A stretch of 40,121 nucleotides of DNA from an uncultured Lachnospiraceae bacterium (GCA_934408585.1 CAKRVA010000014.1:1-40121); one strand, 5' to 3'; shown: positions 23,761 to 32,416, counted from the stretch's first letter. The notes: generated from the sequence alone by a model not told the origin. Numbers and translations are program-made.

Positions 23761-23804
23761 ATAATAGCACACTTTTTGACGAAAAAAATAGAAAAATTTT
23801 TTAT

Positions 23805-23832
23805 CAAAAAAGAGACTGTAAAAACAGTCTCT
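23805..23832 (-). terminator. Terminator ending the long ribosomal operon after rplQ
   Basis: The arms 23811-23819 and 23824-23832 pair perfectly over 9 bp with a 4-nt loop and are followed leftward by at least five T residues. It lies 30 bp after the rplQ stop. Confidence 0.9.
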
Positions 23833-23861
23833 TTTCGTAATTCCTTATATCACATTATGCA

Positions 23862-24398
23862 TTATACAAGTTCAAGAACAACTTCCATTGCTGCATCACC
23901 CTTACGAGGTCCAATCTTGATGATTCTTGTGTAACCACCGTTACGGTTTGCATATTTTACACCATATTCGTCAAAAAGTTTTGCTACGAGGTCAACTTCC
24001 TTTGTGCCTCTCTTCTTACCTGCATTAGAAGTAGGAACTTCTTTAACAGGATATAAAACTTTCATCATCTGATGTCTTGCATGAAGTCTGGAAGGAAGAT
24101 CCTTTTTGATTTCCTTTTCTACGGTTTCAAACTTGGTAACCTTCTTGCCATCAACAACTTCTTTTACACGCTTTCCATCTTTGTCCTTTACAGGAACCTT
24201 TGCGGAAACCTTAACCATTTCAAAATTGTCTTTTTCCTTTACACCAAGTGCAATAAGTCCATCAACGATTTTCTGAACTTCTTTAGCTCTTGCCTGTGTG
24301 GTAACAATCTTTCCATTGTGTAAAAGTGCAGTTACCTGGTTTCTAAGTAATGCTTTTCTCTGATCTGAGGTCTTACCTAATTTTCTGTATTTTGCCAT
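23862..24398 (-). CDS. rplQ: 50S ribosomal protein L17, extended form
   Basis: The 178 residues compare with about 115-130 in most bacteria. The N-terminal KLGKTSDQRKALLRNQVTALLHNGKI block and the C-terminal VAKLFDEYGVKYANRNGGYTRIIKIGPRKGDAA block are normal. Between them, at about 54-103 and 119-135, are lysine/glutamate-rich inserts. L17 lies near the exit tunnel of the large subunit. ATG 24398 gives the canonical MAKYRKLGKT start with GGAG upstream; the frame to 24452 has no better site. It is the last gene of the alpha operon. Confidence 0.96.
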   Translation of the reverse strand: MAKYRKLGKTSDQRKALLRNQVTALLHNGKIVTTQARAKEVQKIVDGLIALGVKEKDNFEMVKVSAKVPVKDKDGKRVKEVVDGKKVTKFETVEKEIKKDLPSRLHARHQMMKVLYPVKEVPTSNAGKKRGTKEVDLVAKLFDEYGVKYANRNGGYTRIIKIGPRKGDAAMEVVLELV

Positions 24399-24544
24399 TT
24401 TTACGGCTCCTTTCTCAATGGGCACTCTGCCCTTCATGGTACATCCGGCCACGCTCTTTGGACTTACTTACCGAATGCGGTTACTCCATTTATGAGAACA
24501 TATCGCAAACTCTTTGGAATTACTGCAATATGCTTCATGTAATA
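24399..24544 (-). other. 146-nt rpoA-rplQ leader with a hairpin
   Basis: The gap is longer than most in this operon. It contains a small hairpin (GGGCA-gag-TGCCC) about 20 nt ahead of rplQ and a repeated TCCAAAGAG. No promoter was identified. It could be an untranslated regulatory or processing region; this is not established. Confidence 0.35.
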
Positions 24545-25504
24545 TTAAGCTTCATCACTTGGATTTAACTGTAATCCTAATTCATTCAGCTTTGCCAAAA
24601 CTTCTTCCAAAGACTTACGTCCGAGATTACGAACCTTCATCATATCATCAGAAGTCTTGTTTGTTAATTCTTCCACTGTATTGATACCAGCTCTCTTTAA
24701 GCAGTTGTAGGAACGAACAGAGAGTTCAAGCTCATCAATGCTCATCTCTAAAACTTTTTCTTTTTCATCTTCTTCTTTTTCTACCATGATTTCTGCGGTT
24801 TTCGCATTCTCAGATAAATTAACGAAGAGGCTTAAATGTTCGCTAAGTACTTTTGCAGCTAAACTAACTGCTTCATCTGGATCCAAAGTACCATTGGTAT
24901 AAACATCAAGTGTCAGCTTATCATAGTCTGTAATCTGACCAACACGAGTATTCTCTACGGTCACATTTACTCTTTCAACAGGAGTATAGATGGAATCTAC
25001 TGCAATCACACCGATTGGTAAATCATCACTCTTGTTCTTATCAGCACTTACATATCCTCTACCCTTGGTAATGGTAAGTTCCATATAAAGCTTGGTATTC
25101 TTTCCACTTAAAGTAGCAATTGTCTGATCCGGATTCAGGATTTCAATATCCTGATCGCACTGAATATCGGAAGCCTTAACTACGCCTTCTCCTTCATACT
25201 CAATGTATGCAGTCTTAGGTTCGTTGGTATCGCTGCTGTTTTTGATTGCAACGCTCTTGATATTCATAATAATCTCAGTCACATCTTCTTTAACGCCTTC
25301 AATAGAACTGAATTCATGAAGAACACCTTCAATTTTCACCTGGCTTACTGCTGAACCGGGTAAGGAAGAAAGCATGATTCTTCTAAGGGAATTACCAAGT
25401 GTAATTCCATAGCCTCTTTCCAAAGGCTCCACAACGAATCTGCCATACTTCTTATCTTCAGAGATTTCTGCCACTTCAATATTTGGTCTTTCAAAATCAA
25501 ACAC
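24545..25504 (-). CDS. rpoA: RNA polymerase alpha subunit
   Basis: The 319 residues comprise an N-terminal dimerisation and assembly domain (about 1-228; PLERGYGITLGNSLRRIMLSSLPG) and a C-terminal DNA- and activator-binding domain (about 250-310; ELSVRSYNCLKRAGINTVEEL and RNLGRKSLEEV), joined by an acidic Glu/Lys linker. The length is normal. It is co-transcribed with rpsD upstream and rplQ downstream. Confidence 0.98.
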   Translation of the reverse strand: MFDFERPNIEVAEISEDKKYGRFVVEPLERGYGITLGNSLRRIMLSSLPGSAVSQVKIEGVLHEFSSIEGVKEDVTEIIMNIKSVAIKNSSDTNEPKTAYIEYEGEGVVKASDIQCDQDIEILNPDQTIATLSGKNTKLYMELTITKGRGYVSADKNKSDDLPIGVIAVDSIYTPVERVNVTVENTRVGQITDYDKLTLDVYTNGTLDPDEAVSLAAKVLSEHLSLFVNLSENAKTAEIMVEKEEDEKEKVLEMSIDELELSVRSYNCLKRAGINTVEELTNKTSDDMMKVRNLGRKSLEEVLAKLNELGLQLNPSDEA

Positions 25505-25543
25505 TGCAAATACCCTCCTTTACGAACAATATAAGAAACATTA

Positions 25544-26137
25544 TTATTTGGAATATAATTCGACAATAAGCATTTCATTTACAGGAACATCAATCATTTC
25601 TCTGGTAGGAAGGTTCTTAACGGTTCCCTTGAATGCTTCCTTATCTACGTCTACCCATTCTGGTGTAAGTCTTCCAGCTGTTACCTCAAGAATGTCCTTA
25701 TATCTCTGTAAAGATTTGGATTTTTCTCTAACTTCGATAACATCTCCTGCCTTAATTAAGTAGGAAGGAATATTTACCTGCTTACCATTTACTAAAATAT
25801 GCTTATGGTCAACAATCTGTCTTGCTTCTCTTCTGGTTCTTGCAAATCCCATTCTGAAAACAACATTGTCAAGTCTGCTCTCAAGGATAACCATAAGGTT
25901 TTCACCGGTCATTCCTTTCATACGGTCAGCCTTTTCATAGTAGTTTCTGAAAGGTTTCTCTAATACACCGTAAATGAATTTTGCTTTCTGTTTTTCTCTT
26001 AACTGAAGACCATATTCACTTACTTTCTTACCAGCTCTTGCGTTGGTTCTGTTAGACTTCTTATCATATCCAAGAAAAGAAGGCTCAAGACCAAGAGCTC
26101 TACATCTCTTTAATACAGGAACTCTGTTTACTGCCAT
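25544..26137 (-). CDS. rpsD: 30S ribosomal protein S4
   Basis: The 197 residues begin with a short N-terminal region that lacks the four-Cys zinc site of some S4 proteins (only C12 remains). An S4 RNA-binding domain is centred on ESRLDNVVFRMGFARTRREARQIVDHKHILVNGKQVNIPS. S4 nucleates 30S assembly by binding the 5' domain of 16S rRNA and in several bacteria represses its own operon. It lies 39 bp upstream of rpoA. Confidence 0.97.
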   Translation of the reverse strand: MAVNRVPVLKRCRALGLEPSFLGYDKKSNRTNARAGKKVSEYGLQLREKQKAKFIYGVLEKPFRNYYEKADRMKGMTGENLMVILESRLDNVVFRMGFARTRREARQIVDHKHILVNGKQVNIPSYLIKAGDVIEVREKSKSLQRYKDILEVTAGRLTPEWVDVDKEAFKGTVKNLPTREMIDVPVNEMLIVELYSK

Positions 26138-26222
26138 TTTTTTATTCTCCTTATTTTAATATTGTTTACAGTACATTTCGTACCTTCATCCAACTGGATT
26201 ACCATGTGTAAAAACACAAAAA

Positions 26223-26621
26223 CTAAACTCTACGACGCTTCGGAGGACGACATCCGTTATGAGGTACCGGTGTTACGTCTCTGATGCTTGTAACATCAAT
26301 GCCACATGCACTAAGTGCACGGATTGCTGCTTCACGTCCTGAACCAGGTCCCTTTACAAATACGTCTACCGTCTTTAAGCCGTGTATCAAAGCTGCCTTT
26401 GCTGCTGTTTCAGCTGCCATCTGAGCTGCATACGGAGTAGATTTCTTTGAACCTCTAAATCCAAGACCACCAGCACTTGCCCAGCTAAGAGCATTTCCTT
26501 CATTGTCTGTCAATGTAACGATTGTGTTGTTAAAAGAAGACTGAATATGTGCCTGTCCATGTTCAACGTTTTTCTTGACACGTTTTTTTGTCACTTTTTT
26601 CGTAACTTTTTTTGCTGCCAT
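26223..26621 (-). CDS. rpsK: 30S ribosomal protein S11
   Basis: The 132 residues have a Lys-rich N terminus followed by HIQSSFNNTIVTLTD, GLGFRGSKKSTPYAAQ and the C-terminal DVTPVPHNGCRPPKRRRV, all diagnostic. S11 forms part of the 30S platform near the mRNA path at the E site. It sits in the standard rpsM-rpsK-rpsD order. Confidence 0.98.
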   Translation of the reverse strand: MAAKKVTKKVTKKRVKKNVEHGQAHIQSSFNNTIVTLTDNEGNALSWASAGGLGFRGSKKSTPYAAQMAAETAAKAALIHGLKTVDVFVKGPGSGREAAIRALSACGIDVTSIRDVTPVPHNGCRPPKRRRV

Positions 26622-26667
26622 CTAAACTAACCTACTTTCTCAAAATTTTAATTAATGTTTACTGTTC

Positions 26668-27036
26668 CTATTTCTTCTTATTAGCTACAGTTCTCTTAGG
26701 ACCTTTACGGGTTCTAGCGTTGGTCTTAGTCTTCTGACCACGTACAGGAAGTCCTTTTCTATGACGGATTCCTCTGTAGCAACCGATTTCCTGAAGTCTC
26801 TTGATATTCAGGGCGATTTCTCTTCTTAAATCACCTTCTACCATGTACTCAGCATCAATTACTTCGCTGATTCTCTTAACTTCATCGTCAGTTAATTCTC
26901 TTACGCGGGTATCAGGATTAACCTGTGCCTTTTCAAGAATCTTGGTAGCGCTTACTCTACCGATTCCATAAACATAAGTTAAGCCGATTTCTACACGCTT
27001 TTCTCTAGGTAAGTCAACACCTGCAATACGAGCCAT
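26668..27036 (-). CDS. rpsM: 30S ribosomal protein S13
   Basis: The 122 residues start ARIAGVDLPREKRVEIGLTYVYGIG and end in the basic tail GQKTKTNARTRKGPKR, which contacts P-site tRNA. S13 forms bridge B1 with the large subunit. TGGAGGAAAAG precedes the ATG. It is separated from rpmJ by an unusually long 283-nt gap. Confidence 0.98.
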   Translation of the reverse strand: MARIAGVDLPREKRVEIGLTYVYGIGRVSATKILEKAQVNPDTRVRELTDDEVKRISEVIDAEYMVEGDLRREIALNIKRLQEIGCYRGIRHRKGLPVRGQKTKTNARTRKGPKRTVANKKK

Positions 27037-27319
27037 TTACTTTTCCTCCATTTTCTTGTATGAACTCTCATACATTGATACTAATTGATTGGGGCTCTTC
27101 GCCCAATCGGACGTTTCCGATCTTACGCAAATCACGTGACCTGGTCCTTTGTGGTCACTGCGACATAAATCATCATCGCAAACCTGCGAATCAAGAAGTA
27201 ATCTACTAAGGCTCCTTGGAACAATTTATATACAAATCAGTGCTCATAAGGCACTGCAGCCGCTTCATATACAAATAGACAAGAATCCTCCTACATCTCA
27301 ATTCATGATATGCAGCAGA
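27037..27319 (-). other. Hairpin-rich 283-nt interval between rpmJ and rpsM
   Basis: No gene is supported here. Several short perfect stems are readable: 27087-27093 with 27102-27108 (GATTGGG/CCCAATC), 27106-27111 with 27116-27121, 27136-27141 with 27153-27158 (GTGACC/GGTCAC), 27177-27180 with 27185-27188, and 27238-27243 with 27251-27256 (CAGTGC/GCACTG). The first two share three bases and cannot both form fully. No T tract follows any stem. It may be a structured leader for the rpsM part of the operon; I do not recognise a known family. Confidence 0.5.
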
Positions 27320-27433
27320 TTATCCCTGTCTCTGTTTGTGCTTCGGATTCTCACAGATAACTCTGATACGTCCTTTTCTCTTGATGATTTTGCATTTCTC
27401 GCAAATCGGTTTTACTGATGATCTAACCTTCAT
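27320..27433 (-). CDS. rpmJ: 50S ribosomal protein L36
   Basis: This 37-residue gene has the sequence start MKVRSSVKPICEKCK and end VICENPKHKQRQG. The zinc-binding set C11, C14, C27 and H32 is intact, so this is the zinc-containing form. An AAGGAGG-type site lies just upstream. L36 binds 23S rRNA near the factor-binding region. It follows infA by 87 bp. Confidence 0.97.
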   Translation of the reverse strand: MKVRSSVKPICEKCKIIKRKGRIRVICENPKHKQRQG

Positions 27434-27520
27434 GTTAAACCCTCCTTTCAAAAAAGACCGTTTTACATTATAGCATCTTCTATATACAAATGCAAGGCTT
27501 ATTTTCCTGCATCTGATATC

Positions 27521-27739
27521 TTATTTATCTCTCCAGATAATTCTTCCTTTGCTCAAATCATATGGGGATAATTCCAATGTTACTTTATCTCCCGGAAGAA
27601 TACGGATAAAATTCTGTCTTAACTTGCCACTGATGTGAGCAAGTACTCTGTGTCCATTTTCAAGTTCTACCTGAAACATGGTATTGGGAAGTTTTTCAAC
27701 TACAGTTCCTTCAATTTCGATTACGTCAGCTTTAGACAT
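27521..27739 (-). CDS. infA: Translation initiation factor IF-1
   Basis: The 72 residues form a single OB-fold S1-like domain: IEGTVVEKLPNTMFQVELENGHRVLAHISGKLRQNFIRILPGDKV. IF-1 blocks the ribosomal A site during initiation. Its start overlaps the end of the KOW-domain gene by 8 nt, so translation is coupled. GGAGG precedes the ATG. Confidence 0.98.
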   Translation of the reverse strand: MSKADVIEIEGTVVEKLPNTMFQVELENGHRVLAHISGKLRQNFIRILPGDKVTLELSPYDLSKGRIIWRDK

Positions 27740-28013
27740 GGGTTACCTCCTTACGTCTGCACTTTATTGCATACTTTATTTCTTCATTATTCACTGGTTG
27801 CATTTTCTGGATTCTTTCAGCCAGTTCCTGATTTATTCCGAATGTTACCGGCTGAATATGTTTTTTCTTTTTTTTCTTAGGATGTTCTGTTGTCCGAAGA
27901 TTTCCATCTGTTAAATATACATAGTTTTCATCTTCGTTTAGAACCACATACCATTTTCCCTGGTCATGACCTGCTTTGGAGATTGCAAACATACCAACCA
28001 TTCCGCTCACCAT
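27732..28013 (-). CDS. KOW-domain RNA-binding protein (L14e/L6e/L27e-like)
   Basis: The 93 residues include an N-terminal KOW-type segment, AISKAGHDQGKWYVVLNEDENYVYLTDG, then a lysine run (KKKKKK) and a C-terminal helix. Clostridial genomes commonly carry this gene between map and infA; it resembles archaeal/eukaryal L14e-type domains and probably binds rRNA, but its role is not known to me. The start is uncertain: the AGGAAGGG site sits very close to ATG 28013, and a GTG at 28010 or ATG at 28001 are alternatives. Confidence 0.85.
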   Translation of the reverse strand: MVSGMVGMFAISKAGHDQGKWYVVLNEDENYVYLTDGNLRTTEHPKKKKKKHIQPVTFGINQELAERIQKMQPVNNEEIKYAIKCRRKEVTHV

Positions 28014-28019
28014 CCCTTC

Positions 28020-28781
28020 CTATTTATAGGTAGAAAGCGTCAAAATTTCCGGTTCGCCTTCTGTAATTAAAATGGTGTTTTCATAGTGTGCGGATAAGGA
28101 ACCATCTGCGGTTACAACCGTCCAGTCATCATCCAGCCAATCCACTTCATAGGTTCCTATATTTATCATTGGCTCTATGGCAAGTGTCATTCCGGGGCGC
28201 AATTTAATTCCCCGTCGCCATTGATGGAAATTTGGTATCTGCGGATCTTCGTGAAGCTGTGTTCCAATTCCATGACCAACCAGCTGTCTTACCACTCCAT
28301 AGCCTCTTTTGGTACAATATGCATCAATCGCATTGGAGATATCATGTAAATGATTTCCTGCCTTTGCATATTTGATACCTTCAAAAAAGCTTTGTCTGGT
28401 CACTTCAATTAATTGGGAAGCTTCTTCACTGACTTTTCCAACCGGATACGTCCTTGCCGCATCCGAATGATATCCTTGATAAATCAATCCTGCATCCAGA
28501 CTGACAATGTCCCCCTCCTGCAGTACACGCTCCTTTGACGGAATTCCATGAACAACCTCATCATTCACAGAAACACAGATGGATGCCGGATACCCGTTAT
28601 AATGTAAAAAGTTCGGAGTGCATCCATATCCGCGTATCAGTTTTTCTCCAAGTGCATCGATATCTGCAGTGGTAATGCCCGGTCGGACAAATTCACCAAG
28701 TTCATTATGAACAAGCTCCAATATCCGACAGGACTCCCTCATCAGTTCAATTTCTTTTGCCGATTTAATCGTTACTGCCAT
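28020..28781 (-). CDS. map: Type I methionine aminopeptidase
   Basis: The 253-residue enzyme removes the initiator methionine from nascent proteins. The dinuclear-metal ligands are visible: Asp in SLDAG, Asp in HSDAAR, His in GHGIG, Glu in AIEPM and Glu in YENTILITEG. It has no zinc-finger N-terminal extension, so it is type Ia-like. It sits in the usual secY-adk-map order, 5 bp after adk. Confidence 0.97.
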   Translation of the reverse strand: MAVTIKSAKEIELMRESCRILELVHNELGEFVRPGITTADIDALGEKLIRGYGCTPNFLHYNGYPASICVSVNDEVVHGIPSKERVLQEGDIVSLDAGLIYQGYHSDAARTYPVGKVSEEASQLIEVTRQSFFEGIKYAKAGNHLHDISNAIDAYCTKRGYGVVRQLVGHGIGTQLHEDPQIPNFHQWRRGIKLRPGMTLAIEPMINIGTYEVDWLDDDWTVVTADGSLSAHYENTILITEGEPEILTLSTYK

Positions 28782-28786
28782 ATAAA

Positions 28787-29428
28787 TTAACCCAAAATTG
28801 CAACGATTGCTGCAAAAACGTCTTTCATATCTACGGTACCATCAACACTCTTCAGAATTCCCTTTGCATTGTAGAAATCAATCAGAGGCTGTGTCTGCTT
28901 ATGATATACATCCAGACGATTCTTTACGGTTTCCGGCTTATCATCATCACGGAGAACAAGCTCCTGTCCACATACATCACAAATTCCTTCTTTTTTCGGC
29001 GGAATATGTTCAATATGATATGTTGCGCCACAGGAAAGGCATGCACGTCTGCCACCCATACGCTTAATAATATTTTCATCCGGAACATCTACATTAATTG
29101 CATAATCAATCTTATCATTGATTTCATTTAATGCCTTGTCAAGAACTTCTGCCTGAGGAATGGTTCTTGGAAAACCATCCAGAACATATCCGTTCTTGCA
29201 ATCATCCTTGGCAACACGGTCAAGAAGGATTTTTACGGTTAATTCGTCCGGAACAAGCTGTCCCTGGTCCATATATTTCTTCGCTTCCATACCAAGTTCG
29301 GTTCCCTCTTTGATATTTGCTCTGAAAATATCTCCGGTGGAAATGTGTGGAACGCTGTATTTTTCTGCAATCATTTTTGCCTGTGTGCCTTTTCCTGCAC
29401 CAGGTGCTCCTAACATAATTACTTTCAT
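28787..29428 (-). CDS. adk: Adenylate kinase, zinc-containing
   Basis: The 213-residue enzyme interconverts AMP, ADP and ATP. The P-loop GAPGAGKGT is at 7-15; the AMP site includes STGDIFR and DGFPRT. The LID domain carries four cysteines, C130, C133, C150 and C153, a structural zinc site common in Gram-positive enzymes. ATG 29428 gives the family start MKVIMLGAPG with GAGAGG upstream; the frame continues to 29467. Its neighbours are secY and map. Confidence 0.97.
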   Translation of the reverse strand: MKVIMLGAPGAGKGTQAKMIAEKYSVPHISTGDIFRANIKEGTELGMEAKKYMDQGQLVPDELTVKILLDRVAKDDCKNGYVLDGFPRTIPQAEVLDKALNEINDKIDYAINVDVPDENIIKRMGGRRACLSCGATYHIEHIPPKKEGICDVCGQELVLRDDDKPETVKNRLDVYHKQTQPLIDFYNAKGILKSVDGTVDMKDVFAAIVAILG

Positions 29429-29511
29429 CTCGATATACCTCTCTAAAAAACAAGAATATAGAGGCATAGGGGAAGCACACGCTTCCCTTGCACCTCTAAT
29501 ATGAACAATTA

Positions 29512-30837
29512 CTAATCATTTAAAAAACCTTTGTAGTTACGAACAAGCATCTGTGATTCTACCTGCTTCATTGTTTCAAGAACAACGCTGACAATAATAA
29601 TCAAGCTTGTTCCGCCAAAGGATACCTGTGCGCCAAATACACCGTTAAATACGAATGGAATGACACATACAATGGTAAGACCGACTGCACCAATGAAAAT
29701 GATGTAGTTCAGAATCTTTGTTAAGTAATCACTGGTTGGTTTACCAGGTCTGATACCAGGAATAAATCCTCCTGATTTCTTCATATTATCTGCAATCTCC
29801 AATGGATTGAAGGTAATAGATGTATAGAAATATGCAAAAAAGATTACTAACAAAATGTATACAACCAAACCGATAGAATAAACCGGCTCTTTCGGGTTAC
29901 ACCAGTTGCTGGAGCTTAATCCGCGAAGGATATGTGCCCATACACCGCTTCCCTGAATACCGAAGAAGCTGCAGATTACTACCGGAAGCTGCATCAATGA
30001 AGAAGCAAAGATAACCGGAATAACACCAGCCGTATTTACTTTTAAAGGAATGGAAGAGGACTGTCCTCCAACTACCTTTCTTCCCTGTACTTTCTTTGCA
30101 TACTGTACAGGAATCTTGCGAACGCCATCGTTTAAGATGATTACCAAAACAACGACTGCTACGATTACTGCAATAATTACCAATGCTGCAACAACACATA
30201 ATGCAATTGTTCTGTCGCTTCTGAAAACATACGTGTTGAAGAGCTGCGAAATATCTTGTGGAATTCTGGAAATAATATTGATTACCAATACGATAGAAAT
30301 ACCATTTCCAATACCTTTTTCTGTAATTCTTTCACCTACCCACATCAGGAAAGCACTACCTGCTGTCAATGTTGCAATAACTGTCAAAACGTTTAACACG
30401 TTATTATCAACCAACATTCTTCCTCTCCAGAAAGCAATTGCCATAGCAAATGATTCAATCAAAGCCAGACCAACTGTTACATAACGGGTAATGGAAGCAA
30501 TCTTCTTTCTTCCATCTTCTCCATCCTTCTGCATTTCTTCCAGCTTCGGAATTGCAATCGTAAGAAGCTGCATAATAATGGATGAAGTAATGTATGGGGT
30601 AATGTTCAAAGCCAGGATGGACATATTCTCAAAAGAACCACCTGTTATTGCATCAAGGAAGCCTGATGAATCTGCACCACCAATCTTCTGGCGAAACCAA
30701 TCGGTGAACTGTTCCACACGAATTCCCGGCACGGGAAGCTGTGAACCAAGACGAATCACAGCTAACATGCCTAAAGTAAATAAAATTTTATTTCTGATTT
30801 CTTTGATTTTGAATGCATTTTTCAGGGTTGTAAACAT
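29512..30837 (-). CDS. secY: Protein translocase subunit SecY
   Basis: The 441 residues, with ten hydrophobic helices, form the central pore of the Sec translocon. Diagnostic blocks include KIRNKILFTLGMLAVIRLGSQLPVPG at the N terminus, the plug region (GGSFENMSILALNITPYITSSIIMQLL), and the cytosolic loops with QYAKKVQGRKVVGGQSS and SGGFIPGIRPGKPT. The start ATG shares one base with the rplO stop, so translation is coupled. Confidence 0.98.
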   Translation of the reverse strand: MFTTLKNAFKIKEIRNKILFTLGMLAVIRLGSQLPVPGIRVEQFTDWFRQKIGGADSSGFLDAITGGSFENMSILALNITPYITSSIIMQLLTIAIPKLEEMQKDGEDGRKKIASITRYVTVGLALIESFAMAIAFWRGRMLVDNNVLNVLTVIATLTAGSAFLMWVGERITEKGIGNGISIVLVINIISRIPQDISQLFNTYVFRSDRTIALCVVAALVIIAVIVAVVVLVIILNDGVRKIPVQYAKKVQGRKVVGGQSSSIPLKVNTAGVIPVIFASSLMQLPVVICSFFGIQGSGVWAHILRGLSSSNWCNPKEPVYSIGLVVYILLVIFFAYFYTSITFNPLEIADNMKKSGGFIPGIRPGKPTSDYLTKILNYIIFIGAVGLTIVCVIPFVFNGVFGAQVSFGGTSLIIIVSVVLETMKQVESQMLVRNYKGFLND

Positions 30838-31280
30838 TACATCACCTCTGCTGTTCCACCAATAGCTTCAATCTTTTCCTTTGCAGATGCACTGAACGCA
30901 TTTGCTTTTACGGTAAGCTTCTTGGTTAATTCTCCGTTTCCGAGGATCTTAACACCGTCTTTAGGATTCTTAATGATTCCTGCTGCGATTAAAGCATCTA
31001 CATCAACAACAGCTCCATCTTCGAATCTGTCATTCAAAATACTCAAATTAACACTAACGATTTCTAAGTGGCTTGGACATTTGAATCCTCTCTTAGGAAT
31101 ACGTCTGTATAATGGCATCTGACCACCTTCAAAGCCTGGTCTTGGTGCTCCCGAACGAGCTTTCTGACCCTTATGACCCTTACCAGCTGTCTTACCATTT
31201 CCTGAACCGTGTCCACGACCTCTTCTAAAATTATCACTATGTGTAGAACCTTCTGCAGGTCTTAAATTTGATAATTCCAT
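30837..31280 (-). CDS. rplO: 50S ribosomal protein L15
   Basis: The 147 residues begin with the glycine/arginine-rich N-terminal arm GRGHGSGNGKTAGKGHKGQKARSG, which threads into 23S rRNA, and end with a globular domain (GELTKKLTVKANAFSASAKEKIEAIGG). The length is normal. It lies between rpmD and secY as expected. Confidence 0.98.
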   Translation of the reverse strand: MELSNLRPAEGSTHSDNFRRGRGHGSGNGKTAGKGHKGQKARSGAPRPGFEGGQMPLYRRIPKRGFKCPSHLEIVSVNLSILNDRFEDGAVVDVDALIAAGIIKNPKDGVKILGNGELTKKLTVKANAFSASAKEKIEAIGGTAEVM

Positions 31281-31302
31281 GTTCCTGACACCTCCTTATC
31301 TA

Positions 31303-31491
31303 TTATACTTCTTCTACTTTAATTAAATGTCTGATCTGCTGAATCTGACCTCTTGTTGCCGCATTGTCCGGCAATGTGATGCTCTTGTTCAGCTTTCTAA
31401 GTCCCATAGATTCAACAGTAGCTCTGTGTTTAGGAACTGCTCCGATAGGAGATTTTACTAATGTGATCTTTAACATTTTCTGTTCTGCCAT
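31303..31491 (-). CDS. rpmD: 50S ribosomal protein L30
   Basis: The 62-residue short bacterial form has the ferredoxin-like core KITLVKSPIGAVPKHRATVESMGLRKLNKSI. It is absent from some bacteria but present here in the usual rpsE-rpmD-rplO order, 13 bp after rpsE. Confidence 0.97.
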   Translation of the reverse strand: MAEQKMLKITLVKSPIGAVPKHRATVESMGLRKLNKSITLPDNAATRGQIQQIRHLIKVEEV

Positions 31492-31504
31492 CGTTTATTC
31501 CCTC

Positions 31505-32014
31505 CTATGCCATTACTTCTTCTAATGATTTACCACGATTCTTAGCTACTGCTTCTGGTGTCTTAAGTTCGCTTAATCCTGCGATTGTTGCAAGTACAAC
31601 ATTCTGCTTATTGTTTGATCCAAGAGACTTGGTACGGATATTCTTAATTCCGGCAAGTTCACAAACAATACGTGCAGGACCACCTGCGATGATACCGGTA
31701 CCTTCCGGAGCCTTCTTCAGAAGAACGGAAGCGGAACCAAACTTACCAATAAAATCATGTGTAATACTCATATTTTCATCTGTTGCAACGGAAACCAGGT
31801 TCTTAATAGCATCCTCTTTTCCTTTACGGATCGCTTCAGGGATTTCTGTTGCTTTTCCAAGACCTGCACCAACATGGCCGTTCATGTCTCCAACTACTAC
31901 TAAAGCTGTAAAACGCATGTTACGTCCACCTTTAACAACCTTAGTTACACGCTTGATGGTAACAACTTTTTCTGTTAATTCCATGTTGCTGACATCGATG
32001 ATTGTCTTTCTCAT
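31505..32014 (-). CDS. rpsE: 30S ribosomal protein S5
   Basis: The 169 residues comprise an N-terminal double-stranded RNA-binding-like domain (EKVVTIKRVTKVVKGGRNMRFTALVVVGD) and a C-terminal domain (GTGIIAGGPARIVCELAGIKNIRTKSLGSNN). The loop near KVVKGGRN is where spectinomycin-resistance changes arise in other species; it has the ordinary form here. It lies between rplR and rpmD. Confidence 0.98.
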   Translation of the reverse strand: MRKTIIDVSNMELTEKVVTIKRVTKVVKGGRNMRFTALVVVGDMNGHVGAGLGKATEIPEAIRKGKEDAIKNLVSVATDENMSITHDFIGKFGSASVLLKKAPEGTGIIAGGPARIVCELAGIKNIRTKSLGSNNKQNVVLATIAGLSELKTPEAVAKNRGKSLEEVMA

Positions 32015-32030
32015 GTACGTTTCTCCCTTC

Positions 32031-32399
32031 TTAGAAATTCAAGCCAGCTTCTCTGGCTGCTTCAGCTAATGCTGCTATTTTACCCTGGTATATAAAGCCG
32101 CCTCTATCAAAAACAACGGTATCAATACCTTTTTCAAGTGCTCTCTTTGCAATAACTGTTCCTAAATATGCTGCTGCATCAACGTTGTTGGTCTTCTCAA
32201 GCTCTGCCTTTACTGCCTTTTCAGTAGTAGAAGCGGAAACTAATGTATTTCCAACGGTATCATCAATAATTTGAGCATACATATGATTATTGCTTCTGAA
32301 TACGGAAAGACGTGGTCTTTCAGCTGTACCGCTAAAACGGTTACGTATTTTCATGTGTTTTTTAACACGTACATCTTGTCTTGACTTTTTACTAACCAT
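32031..32399 (-). CDS. rplR: 50S ribosomal protein L18
   Basis: The 122 residues include a basic N terminus (SKKSRQDVRVKKHMKIRNRFSGTAERPRLSVFRSNNHMYAQIID) and the C-terminal VVFDRGGFIYQGKIAALAEAAREAGLNF block. L18 binds 5S rRNA in the central protuberance with L5. Normal length and place. Confidence 0.98.
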   Translation of the reverse strand: MVSKKSRQDVRVKKHMKIRNRFSGTAERPRLSVFRSNNHMYAQIIDDTVGNTLVSASTTEKAVKAELEKTNNVDAAAYLGTVIAKRALEKGIDTVVFDRGGFIYQGKIAALAEAAREAGLNF

Positions 32400-32416
32400 C
32401 TTTATACTCTCCTTAT

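Noticed and set aside
27149..27418. Rightward 89-residue open frame across rpmJ
   Set aside because: It is antisense to rpmJ and the structured gap; no domain or ribosome binding site.
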